DNA from: Bellilinea sp.
GTDB taxonomy: Bacteria > Chloroflexota > Anaerolineae > Anaerolineales > Anaerolineaceae
DNA length: 64,000 bases
Direction: 5' to 3'
Assembly: GCA_026003615.1 (NCBI GenBank)
Contig: BPHQ01000002.1
Coordinates: 310,001-374,000 of the forward strand
Each line of letters opens with the position of its first letter. Position 1 is the stretch's first letter. The notes under the pieces are model-generated. The model did no database searches. It was not told the DNA's origin and saw only the letters and a list, made by a program, of their open reading frames with translations. Positions 27,834-35,458 of this stretch are shown here, piece by piece. The position numbers and the translations under genes were made by a program.

Positions 27834-28829
27834 ATGGCTCGATGGTCATTTGTTATCACCGTTTGTTTGGTGCTTTGGCTGGCTGCCTGTAACCCAAATC
27901 AGCAACCGACCACGCAAACTGCCACGTTGCCCCCTCAGGATGGCGGTTTTATCCAACCCCCCGCAGGGGCCTTACAAGCCAGGCGTGAACTCGCCCGCGA
28001 GCTGAATGTCTCACCGCAAAGTATCACCATTCAAGCCATCGAATCGATCACCTGGCAAAATTCCTGTCTAGAAGCAGGTGACCCGGGTGAAATTTGTGCG
28101 GAACAAGAGATTCCCGGACTGATTGTGACCCTTCGTTACGGAGATCGCTCCTACACCTACCACACAGATTTAGACGGTGTTCTTGTCCGTCCTATCCTTT
28201 CGGTGGATGAACCGTCCACTTCCGCTCTACAGACGGTACAGTATCTGGCTGGATTGCTCGGTTACAACTCACAGGCAATCCAACTCCTCAGCGAACGCCA
28301 GACCACTTTTTCGGATGGTTGTCTGGAAATCGCCATCGCAGAAATTCCTTGCACCCAATTGCCAGTAGAAGGCCGAATTATTCGATTGGGTGTTGAAAAT
28401 CACATTTTTGAGTTTCGGATTTCAACATTCGATTCGATTCCGGTACTGGCCAGTGTAGACGGTTATCTCAGCAGTACGCCAGCTCTGAACTGGAGTCGCG
28501 AAGGTTCATCACAGGAATACTGCGATGGATTGAAAGTTTACCTCAATGGATGGAGTGTCCAGTATTACTGTCGAGGTCAAGCCAGCCAAAATCCCGGCAT
28601 TATGCGCCTGTCCCCCGAGCAATTGAGCAGACTTCTCCGCTGGTTCATACGCCTACAACCTTTTGAGTTTGACCAGAGCAGCGCAGATGGCAGTCAAATT
28701 CGAATGACATTAAACAGCCTGGGTCTGGAAGAAGCCGATACCCCCCTTCGTCTGGAAATCAGTGAATTTGCGGTCAGTTTACTGGCACCTATTCAACGCG
28801 GAACTGTAACGCCATTTCCTCTTCCGTAG
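27834..28829 (+). CDS. Lipoprotein with two tandem copies of an uncharacterised module
   Basis: A 331-residue protein with a lipobox 'WLAAC' (Cys19) and a proline/threonine-rich linker. Two related modules follow: about 47-112 ('ARRELARELNVSPQSITIQAIESITWQNSCLE...YTYHTD') and about 123-195 ('VQYLAGLLGYNSQAIQLLSERQTTFSDGCLE...FEFRIS'), each with a conserved 'xxxCLE' and a second Cys about 12 residues later. The remainder (about 215-331) is unrecognised. It should be tethered outside the membrane. No function is assigned; the ribosome binding site is weak. Confidence 0.7.
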   Translation: MARWSFVITVCLVLWLAACNPNQQPTTQTATLPPQDGGFIQPPAGALQARRELARELNVSPQSITIQAIESITWQNSCLEAGDPGEICAEQEIPGLIVTLRYGDRSYTYHTDLDGVLVRPILSVDEPSTSALQTVQYLAGLLGYNSQAIQLLSERQTTFSDGCLEIAIAEIPCTQLPVEGRIIRLGVENHIFEFRISTFDSIPVLASVDGYLSSTPALNWSREGSSQEYCDGLKVYLNGWSVQYYCRGQASQNPGIMRLSPEQLSRLLRWFIRLQPFEFDQSSADGSQIRMTLNSLGLEEADTPLRLEISEFAVSLLAPIQRGTVTPFPLP

Positions 28830-28905
28830 CAGGATTGCACAAAGGTAGTTCGGTCAATTGTGGCATAACACCACGAATAGCCGGGACAAACCCAAAAGCG
28901 AAGGG

Positions 28906-28934
28906 TTGACCGTTTGCAGGGATGTGGTTAAAAT
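28906..28934 (+). promoter_or_regulatory. Promoter of tRNA-Gly
   Basis: TTGACC (28906-28911) and TAAAAT (28929-28934) with 17-base spacing, 13 bases before the tRNA 5' end. Confidence 0.7.
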
Positions 28935-28946
28935 AATTTCCACAAC

Positions 28947-29018
28947 GCGGGAGTCGCCAAGTGGTAAGGCATCAGCCTTCCAAGCTGACATTCGCGGGTT
29001 CGAGTCCCGTCTCCCGCT
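28947..29018 (+). tRNA. tRNA-Gly (UCC)
   Basis: A 72-base cloverleaf: acceptor GCGGGAG/CTCCCGC, D arm GCC...GGC, anticodon stem TCAGC/GCTGA with loop CTTCCAA (anticodon TCC at 28979-28981), and T arm GCGGG-TTCGAGT-CCCGT. CCA is not encoded. Confidence 0.97.
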
Positions 29019-29027
29019 CTAAAATCC

Positions 29028-29055
29028 AAAAACACCTCCTCCAGAGGTGTTTTCT
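29028..29055. terminator. Bidirectional terminator after tRNA-Gly
   Basis: AAAACACCTC pairs with GAGGTGTTTT (29044-29053) with A and T tracts on both sides, so it can stop both the tRNA transcript and the convergent regulator gene. Confidence 0.85.
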
Positions 29056-30363
29056 TTATCGGCTGACCGCCGGCAGTACCACTGTATATAGCGCTTGATA
29101 AGCCTGATGATATGGCACCGCTCTCATTCCCACCGTCCCGCCAATAAAATGGAGGCGCGTTTGGCTGGATGCCAATGCCGTATCCGCCGAGATCAGTAAT
29201 GGTGGTGGATCCAGAACTTCCCATGCCCCGTTTGTCTCATTGAACCGAAGAATGTCAGTGATGGGTTGATCAATTTGATTAAAACCCCCAGCCACATATA
29301 CACCATCAGCCAGAACCGTTGCCCGCAAGTTTTTCCTTCCCCTGGGAAGCGGAGGTTTTGTCTCCCATGCAGTTGGATCATCTCCTTCACGATTGGGGTA
29401 AAAAGCCACACATTCATCTGTCACCCCCTTCGTAGTTTCACCCCCCATCAGGTAGATTTTATTCCCAAGCACCACCGCCGCCATAAATGCGCGAGCAGAA
29501 GTCATTTTCTGTCGTAAAGTCCATTCTTCTGTGTCCGGATCAAACATCCAAACCTCATCCCGGTAGGAATTGCCATCCCATCCACCAAACAAGTACAATC
29601 GCCCCTCAAATACAGCCAGTCCGTAACCTGTCAGTGCAACCGGTAAAGGTGTGGATAATTCCCACCTGTTGTTGCGCGGGTCATACACTTCAACCACCGT
29701 GGTTAGGGTATGATCTGTCATTTCTCCGCCGGGCAGGTAAATCTTTTCCCTCAATGTTCCTGCCTGAACACCTCTTACCGGAACAGGCTTAGATGCTTTT
29801 TCTTCCCACAGGTTTTGATTGAGATCATAAGCAAATACCTCTCCGCTCAGATTGCCGTTCTTTTCACCGCCAAACAGATAAAGATATCCTTCGTATCTCT
29901 CGGTGATGCCTCCCCCAATACCCACAGGTAAATCAGCCAGATCACTCCACCGCTGGGCGCTGCTGGCTGGTAAAACCACCCCTTGATCGCTTCCCCGCAT
30001 TCGAAAGAAACCAATTCCGATCAACAGGAGAACCACAAACAACACCCATCCCCTGCCCCTCATTGGAAAAGAACGGGTGGAAGTAGCCACCGATTCTGTG
30101 CTTGCATTGCTGCCCTCAGAAATGGCTTGATTGATCTGGATTTCTTCACGCACAGCTTCGGGAATCAACCCGATCTTGATGGCATATAAGGTGGCTTCGG
30201 TACGGGAAACAACACCGATTTTTGCAAAGATATTACGAAGATGTACTTTTACCGTATTCGGACTGATATACAACACCTGAGCAATTTCTTTATTGCTGGC
30301 ACCGGTTGCCACCAGCCGTAAAATTTCCTTTTCCCGTTCGCTCAATTCATTTTCGGATGGCAT
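29056..30363 (-). CDS. Membrane-anchored LuxR-type regulator with Kelch propeller
   Basis: About 435 residues with an unusual order of domains. Residues 5-65 are a LuxR/GerE helix-turn-helix ('LSEREKEILRLVATGASNKEIAQVLYISPNTVKVHLRNIFAKIGV'). A transmembrane helix follows at about 108-126 ('GWVLFVVLLLIGIGFFRM'). Residues about 140-435 are Kelch blades with repeated 'LYLFGGxxxG' and 'NxWE' motifs, predicted outside the cell. It could sense an extracellular sugar or protein and act on DNA from the membrane without a kinase. There is no receiver domain. The ATG at 30363 starts the conserved part; 17 upstream codons are open. Targets are unknown; the divergent transporter operon is a candidate. 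Confidence 0.87.
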   Translation of the reverse strand: MPSENELSEREKEILRLVATGASNKEIAQVLYISPNTVKVHLRNIFAKIGVVSRTEATLYAIKIGLIPEAVREEIQINQAISEGSNASTESVATSTRSFPMRGRGWVLFVVLLLIGIGFFRMRGSDQGVVLPASSAQRWSDLADLPVGIGGGITERYEGYLYLFGGEKNGNLSGEVFAYDLNQNLWEEKASKPVPVRGVQAGTLREKIYLPGGEMTDHTLTTVVEVYDPRNNRWELSTPLPVALTGYGLAVFEGRLYLFGGWDGNSYRDEVWMFDPDTEEWTLRQKMTSARAFMAAVVLGNKIYLMGGETTKGVTDECVAFYPNREGDDPTAWETKPPLPRGRKNLRATVLADGVYVAGGFNQIDQPITDILRFNETNGAWEVLDPPPLLISADTALASSQTRLHFIGGTVGMRAVPYHQAYQALYTVVLPAVSR

Positions 30364-30538
30364 AGATTTATTATAACCGCAACACAAAAAGAGGCTTTTA
30401 TGTCCTTTGGACAATTGTCATACATCTCTTAATAATTCGTCATTTACCAGCCCAAACTGCTTGCAATTCTTAATGTTTTTCAATAAACTATTAATACCCT
30501 GCATCTTCAGTTTCATCCATTGTTCAATTCGGATTTAC

Positions 30539-30562
30539 CCGGTTTGGTAAGAAAAAAACCGG
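30539..30562 (+). other. Hairpin in the leader of the BMP operon
   Basis: CCGGTTT (30539-30545) pairs with AAACCGG (30556-30562) in the 374-base region between the divergent regulator and the binding-protein gene; a short T-rich stretch follows (GGTTTTTAGG). It may be an attenuator or simply a terminator. Apart from this and the GAAAGGAGGTG element the region shows no gene and no riboswitch that could be recognised. Confidence 0.4.
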
Positions 30563-30643
30563 AAATCTGGTTTTTAGGTTTTCATCTACTTTGTTCGTCC
30601 CCCCTCTTAATAATCACAAATTCAGCGGATCCCCAACAACACA

Positions 30644-30666
30644 GAAAGGAGGTGTTCACTTCAAAA
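30644..30666 (+). promoter_or_regulatory. STAB-SD-like leader element (BMP operon)
   Basis: GAAAGGAGGTG at 30644-30654, almost fully complementary to the 16S rRNA 3' end, is followed by no start codon within the useful distance; the real start with its own GGAGGAG site is 84 bases downstream. The same element, followed likewise by CTTCAAAA, occurs 83 bases before the start of the second ABC binding-protein gene (58008-58033, minus strand). GAAAGGAGG is the core of the STAB-SD element that stabilises mRNA 5' ends by ribosome binding in Bacillus cry3A. Confidence 0.55.
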
Positions 30667-30737
30667 TCACCCACCCGGTCTTCTTTACTTCTGAAGTTGG
30701 TTAATGAAAATCATTTACCCTGGAGGAGAACCAAACA

Positions 30738-31757
30738 ATGAAAACCATTAAGCTCATCTTGATTGCCGTTTTGCTGGTGGTACTTACCGCACAATGCGCC
30801 CCGGCAGCCCAAACCCAGGCGCCCCAAACTGGTGAGACAGAAAAACCATTGTTCTTCGGTGCCTTTGCCACCCCCATTGAAGAACCCTGGGATGGCGTCA
30901 TTCATCAGGCACTTCAAAAAGCAGCGGATGAAGGAAAAATTCGCTACGAGTACACCGATGATATCGGCTATGCTGGTGACATGGAACGCGTCCTGCGTGA
31001 AGTAGCCGAGAAACAAAAACCCGCTGCCATCTTTGGCGATGCCTTCGGCAACGAAGAAGCCGTCCGCCGGGTTGCAAAGGATTATCCGGAAATCGCATTT
31101 GTATTTGGTTCGGGATTAGGTCCGGCAGATCCCAACCTGGCCGTATTCGACAACTGGATTCACGAACCGGCCTACCTGTGTGGTCTGATCGCTGGCGGTG
31201 TGACCAAGACCAATGTTATCGGAGTGGTCGGCGGTTATCCGGTCCCAGAAGTGAACCGCATTGTCAATGCCTTCATCAGCGGTGTCAAGGAAACCAACCC
31301 GGATGCAAAAGTGCTCGTTACCTTTATTAACTCCTGGTTTGATCCCGCCGCTGCCAAAGAGGCAGCTCTGGCTCAGGTGGATGCCGGCGCGGATGTACTT
31401 TTTGCCGAGCGTTTTGGCGTAATTGACGCGGCAGTTGAAAAAGGTTTGCTGGCTTTCGGCAACATGAGCGACCAATACGAGCTCGGACCGGATCACGTTC
31501 TCACCGGACCGGTTTGGAATATGACCCCCACCGTGGAATATGTGATCAAGCAGGTTGAAGCGGGCACCTTCACTGCGCAGGATCTCAAGGACTTCAGTAT
31601 GGTTGCCAAGGGTGGTGCCTATCTTGCTCCATTCCACGGCATGGAATCCAAGATTCCTGAAAACATCCTTGCGCTGGTCAAGCAGCGCGATGAGGAAATC
31701 CGCAACGGACTCTTCCGCGTGGACATCAAGGAAGAACCCCCTGCGCCCACCAACTAA
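30738..31757 (+). CDS. BMP-family ABC transporter substrate-binding protein
   Basis: A 339-residue exported binding protein of the Med/BmpA-PnrA family, whose characterised members bind purine nucleosides or related compounds. An N-terminal signal (about 4-22) ends 'VVLTAQCAP', an imperfect lipobox with Gln before Cys. 'AIFGDAFGNEEAVRRVAKDYPEIAFVFGSG' and 'FINSWFDPAAAKEAALAQVDAGADVLFAERFG' are family signatures. It precedes a matching ATPase and two permeases, and the linked molybdenum hydroxylase and deaminase suggest a nucleobase ligand. GGAGGAG precedes the ATG. Confidence 0.9.
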   Translation: MKTIKLILIAVLLVVLTAQCAPAAQTQAPQTGETEKPLFFGAFATPIEEPWDGVIHQALQKAADEGKIRYEYTDDIGYAGDMERVLREVAEKQKPAAIFGDAFGNEEAVRRVAKDYPEIAFVFGSGLGPADPNLAVFDNWIHEPAYLCGLIAGGVTKTNVIGVVGGYPVPEVNRIVNAFISGVKETNPDAKVLVTFINSWFDPAAAKEAALAQVDAGADVLFAERFGVIDAAVEKGLLAFGNMSDQYELGPDHVLTGPVWNMTPTVEYVIKQVEAGTFTAQDLKDFSMVAKGGAYLAPFHGMESKIPENILALVKQRDEEIRNGLFRVDIKEEPPAPTN

Positions 31758-31770
31758 TCCAAACTCGCAC

Positions 31771-31804
31771 GTGCCTGTGCGGCTTAATCATGCCGCACAG
31801 GCAC
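31771..31804 (+). other. Intercistronic hairpin between binding protein and ATPase genes
   Basis: GTGCCTGTGCGGC (31771-31783) pairs perfectly over 13 bases with GCCGCACAGGCAC (31792-31804), with no T tract after it. Such stem-loops usually protect the upstream binding-protein message or partly terminate, giving more binding protein than transporter. Its core resembles the hairpin at 49314-49350. Confidence 0.65.
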
Positions 31805-31935
31805 TTCAAAGAGTTTATTGGTTGAAACACAGCAAACAGATACCCATTCAGACATAGATGCGGCCGTTACCCCCCTTTTTGAGTCCTGCAGCACGCATCT
31901 GTTCTATAATCCACCCAAGCCCCTCAGGAGAGGTC

Positions 31936-33438
31936 ATGTTTATCGTCGAAATGCAATCCATCACCAAGCGGTTTGGCGACCTCATCGCCAACGACCATGT
32001 GAATTTCCAGTTAAGGAAAGGGGAAGTTCACGCTTTGCTGGGTGAAAACGGGGCAGGAAAAACCACATTGATGCGCATCCTTTATGGGTTGTATCATCCC
32101 GATTCGGGTGTCATCAAAGTAAAAGATCAGCCTGTCGTCATCCACTCACCCAAAGATGCCATACAACTCGGAATTGGAATGGTTACCCAGCACTTTGCGC
32201 TTGTGCCGCCGCTGACGGTTGCAGAAAATGTTGTGCTGGGTTATCAAAACTCGTTTGTTCTCAATCAAACCCAAATCGAAGAGAGTGTCGCCGAAGCCGC
32301 CCGTCGTTTTGGACTGGAAATCAATCCCAAAGCCATCGTCCGCCATCTCTCGGTCGGGCAGCGTCAGCGGGTTGAAATCCTCAAGGCACTCTACCGCAAT
32401 GCCCAAATTCTCATCCTGGATGAGCCAACAGCTGTGCTGATACCCCAAGAGGTAGATGCACTGTTTGAAACCCTGAATCGCCTCAAGGAGGAAGGTTTAT
32501 CGGTCATTTTCATCAGCCATAAACTCCATGAGGTCACCCAAATCACCGACCGGGTTACCGTCCTGCGTGATGGAAAAGTTGTTGGAACGGTTAACACTGC
32601 CGATGTAACCCAAAAAGAACTGGCCGCCATGATGGTCGGGAGGGAAACTTTCGGTGTCTCCCGCAGCGAGGCGAATTCTGAAAAAGGCGCCCAAAAACCC
32701 ATGTTGGAATTGATCAACCTGTGCGCCAACGATGATAAAAATTTACCCATTCTTAAAAACATCTGCCTTACTGTTTTTGAAGGTGAAATTTTAGGCATTG
32801 CCGGCGTTGGCGGAAACGGCCAAAGAGAACTGGCCGAAACTATTTGCGGTGTACGCCAGCCGACTGCCGGCAACATTCGGGTAGATGGGCAGGATGTTAC
32901 CGGGAAAACCCCCTCAGAGCTCACCCGTGCCGGACTCGGACGCATACCCGAAGACCGCCACGAGGGCATGGTTGTTCACCTGACCGTTACGGATAATCTT
33001 GTTCTGGAACATCTGGATGAATTCACCCGCAATGGTGTTTTAGATCATAAAGCCATCCGCCAATATGCGGGTGAGTTGATTCGGAAATTCCAGATCAAAG
33101 CCAAACCCAATGACATTACCCGCACCCTTTCCGGTGGGAACATGCAGAAAGTGTTGCTGGCGCGTGTACTGGCTCGTCAACCTAAGGTGATCATCGCCCC
33201 GCAACCAACCCGCGGTTTGGATATTGGTGCAACCGATTATGTTCGTCAGCAATTGCTGGAACAGCGCCAGCGCGGCGCCGCCATCCTGCTGATCTCCGAA
33301 GATCTGGATGAAATTCTGGCTCTCTCCGATCGGATTGCCGTCATCTATGAGGGGGAAATTGTTGGTACACTACCCGCCGCAGAAGCCACACCTGAACGAC
33401 TGGGGCTGCTGATGTCAGGTGCCGTCAAGGAGCATTAA
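31936..33438 (+). CDS. ABC transporter ATPase, RbsA/BMP type (two ATP-binding domains)
   Basis: About 500 residues with two fused nucleotide-binding domains. The first has Walker A 'GENGAGKTT', signature 'LSVGQRQRVEILKAL' and Walker B 'ILILDEPTAVL'. The second has a degenerate P-loop 'GVGGNGQRE' and 'LSGGNMQKVLLARVL' with 'VIIAPQPTRGLD', as usual for this class. It energises nucleoside or nucleobase uptake with the two permeases that follow. The ATG at 31936 has AGGAGAGG upstream; 26 earlier in-frame codons are dismissed. Confidence 0.92.
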   Translation: MFIVEMQSITKRFGDLIANDHVNFQLRKGEVHALLGENGAGKTTLMRILYGLYHPDSGVIKVKDQPVVIHSPKDAIQLGIGMVTQHFALVPPLTVAENVVLGYQNSFVLNQTQIEESVAEAARRFGLEINPKAIVRHLSVGQRQRVEILKALYRNAQILILDEPTAVLIPQEVDALFETLNRLKEEGLSVIFISHKLHEVTQITDRVTVLRDGKVVGTVNTADVTQKELAAMMVGRETFGVSRSEANSEKGAQKPMLELINLCANDDKNLPILKNICLTVFEGEILGIAGVGGNGQRELAETICGVRQPTAGNIRVDGQDVTGKTPSELTRAGLGRIPEDRHEGMVVHLTVTDNLVLEHLDEFTRNGVLDHKAIRQYAGELIRKFQIKAKPNDITRTLSGGNMQKVLLARVLARQPKVIIAPQPTRGLDIGATDYVRQQLLEQRQRGAAILLISEDLDEILALSDRIAVIYEGEIVGTLPAAEATPERLGLLMSGAVKEH

Positions 33439-33442
33439 TCAC

Positions 33443-34513
33443 ATGGAAGCCAAACGGTTCCCCTACCAACTTATTAAAACCGACACTCCCCCATTTTGGA
33501 TGCGCCCGCTTATTCCGGTGTTGATCCTCTTAACCACCTTCCTCATTACTGCCGGCTTGATCCTCACCGCTCGGGCAAATCCATTCCAGGCTTATTACTA
33601 CTTTCTAATCTCCCCTCTCTCCAGTCAAGTATCCTTCTTGGAGGTGCTGGTCAAGTCCACCCCATTAATGCTGACAGGAGTCGCCGTAACGTTTGCTTTT
33701 GCCACCGGTTATTACAATATTGGCGCCGAAGGTCAGCTGTACGCCGGTGCGATAGCGGCGGCCTGGCTGGGTATTGTACTTGGCGGTGTACCCGCCATCT
33801 TTGCCATTCCGTTGATGATTATCGGTGGATTTCTTGCGGGCATGGTCTGGGCGTTGATTCCGGCCTTGCTCAAAGTTCGTCTGGCGGTAGATGAAGTGGT
33901 TACCACCCTTTTGATGAACTCGATCATGGCTTATATTGTCAGCGCCATTTTGAACGGCCCATGGCGCGACCCCAATTCCGGCTGGCCGCAATCCCCTGAA
34001 ATTGCCGAAAATACCATGTTCTTCAAACTGATTCCCCGCTCACGTCTGCATTTTGGTTTTATTGTGGGCCTGGCGGCCATTGCCGTACTATGGTTTATTC
34101 TGACCCAAACCTCATTTGGTTTGAAAATGCGTGCCGTGGGCTTGGGGAAACCCGCTGCGCAATTTGCCGGCATCAATGTTGGAACGACGACCTTGATTGC
34201 AGCCTTGATCAGTGGCGGCATTGCCGGTATCGCTGGGGTGAGCGAAGTAGCTGGCATCCAGTTTCACTTGATCGGTGACCTTTCCGCTGGCTATGGCTAC
34301 ACGGGCGTGATCATTGCCACCTTGGGCAGCTTGAATGCCATTGGCGTATTTGTCGCTTCCCTCTTCTTTGGGCTGATTGACACCGGCGCCCAAACCGTCA
34401 GTCGGGCATTGGGCGTACCAGTTTACCTCGGCGAGGTCACCCAGGCAGTCATGTTACTGGTTGCTCTGGGTATGTACCTGCTTCAACGTTACCGCATCGT
34501 TCGGAGGGCATAA
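33443..34513 (+). CDS. ABC transporter permease, BMP family (first)
   Basis: A 356-residue inner-membrane permease of the BPD_transp_2 type with about 9-10 helices. 'VTFAFATGYYNIGAEGQLYAGAIAAAWLG' and 'VVTTLLMNSIMAYIV' match the YufP-like subunit of nucleoside transporters, and 'GLKMRAVGLGKPAAQFAGI' is the conserved cytoplasmic loop. The ATG at 33443 has AAGGAG 11 bases upstream. Its stop codon shares one base with the start of the next permease (TAATG), so they are coupled. Confidence 0.9.
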   Translation: MEAKRFPYQLIKTDTPPFWMRPLIPVLILLTTFLITAGLILTARANPFQAYYYFLISPLSSQVSFLEVLVKSTPLMLTGVAVTFAFATGYYNIGAEGQLYAGAIAAAWLGIVLGGVPAIFAIPLMIIGGFLAGMVWALIPALLKVRLAVDEVVTTLLMNSIMAYIVSAILNGPWRDPNSGWPQSPEIAENTMFFKLIPRSRLHFGFIVGLAAIAVLWFILTQTSFGLKMRAVGLGKPAAQFAGINVGTTTLIAALISGGIAGIAGVSEVAGIQFHLIGDLSAGYGYTGVIIATLGSLNAIGVFVASLFFGLIDTGAQTVSRALGVPVYLGEVTQAVMLLVALGMYLLQRYRIVRRA

Positions 34514-35433
34514 TGGAAGTTTTTCTTGTTAACTTAATCGCTGCCACCTTCCGCGTTTCAACACCAATTGTCCTCGCCGCCATTGGAGAAACATACAGTG
34601 AACGCGCCGGTATATTGAACCTGGGTATCGAGGGCATCATGTACTTTGGCGCATTTGTGGGCTTTCTGGTCGCCGATAAAAGCGGATCGCTCTGGTTGGG
34701 TTTATTCATCGCCGTCCTATCGGGAATTGTGTTTGGTCTGTTGATGGGTTTCTTCACCGTCACCCTTGGGGTCAACCAGCATGTTTCTGGTTTGGGCATC
34801 ACCCTCCTGCTGACTGGATTGACACTCTTCACCTTCCGTCTTTTCTACGGCGGACGGTCTACTCCCCCCTCGATTCCTTCCTTCCAAACCCTCAATGTTC
34901 TGCCGGAAAATCCCATCCTCGGCCCGATTCTTTCCCAATACTGGTTGACCTATGTTACCTTTTTAGTCATAGTACCGTTGGCATGGTGGGTTCTGTACCG
35001 CACCAATTTCGGTCTGAAAATCCGCTCGGTTGGCGAAAACCCCGAAGCCGTGGATGCTGCCGGTATCAGTGTGCCTGCCGTGCGTTATGCCACTCTGGCA
35101 ATCGGCGGCGGTTTGATGGCAGCCGGCGGTGCTTTTTTGTCGCTTTTCCAATTAGGCGCTTTCACCCACGGCATCATCTCCGGGCGCGGCTGGGTAGCCA
35201 TTGCCATCGTCATCTTCGGCAACTGGCACCCTGTTCGAGTCATGCTGGGCGGTTTGATCTTTGGCGGCACCTTTGCCTTGCAATTGCGCTTACAGGCAAT
35301 GGGATTGCAGTTACCCGTGCCTTATGAAACCTTTTTGGCTCTGCCGTATGTAGTAACTATCATTGCCTTGGTCATTGCCGGGCGAAATGCTTCCTACCCG
35401 GCAGCCTTGCTAAAACCTTACCGCAGAGAATAG
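34513..35433 (+). CDS. ABC transporter permease, BMP family (second)
   Basis: A 306-residue membrane permease, the YufQ-like partner of the preceding subunit. The start 'STPIVLAAIGETYSERAGILNLGIEGIMYFGAFVGF' is typical, with the loop 'LKIRSVGENPEAVDAAGI' contacting the ATPase. It overlaps the previous gene by one base and is followed 25 bases later by the molybdenum hydroxylase gene, so transporter and enzymes belong to one transcript. Confidence 0.9.
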   Translation: MEVFLVNLIAATFRVSTPIVLAAIGETYSERAGILNLGIEGIMYFGAFVGFLVADKSGSLWLGLFIAVLSGIVFGLLMGFFTVTLGVNQHVSGLGITLLLTGLTLFTFRLFYGGRSTPPSIPSFQTLNVLPENPILGPILSQYWLTYVTFLVIVPLAWWVLYRTNFGLKIRSVGENPEAVDAAGISVPAVRYATLAIGGGLMAAGGAFLSLFQLGAFTHGIISGRGWVAIAIVIFGNWHPVRVMLGGLIFGGTFALQLRLQAMGLQLPVPYETFLALPYVVTIIALVIAGRNASYPAALLKPYRRE

Positions 35434-35458
35434 TTCTTGTATAAGAAAGGAGTTTGAA

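Noticed and set aside
30415-30737. A purine riboswitch in the leader of the nucleobase operon
   Set aside because: It would make biological sense, but the conserved purine-riboswitch core could not be found; only a simple hairpin and the GAAAGGAGGTG element are present.
30520-30741. A 73-codon frame ending in an ATGA overlap with the BMP gene
   Set aside because: It starts with TTG without a ribosome binding site, has no recognisable protein character, and spans the leader hairpin. The strong SD inside it is not placed to start this frame.
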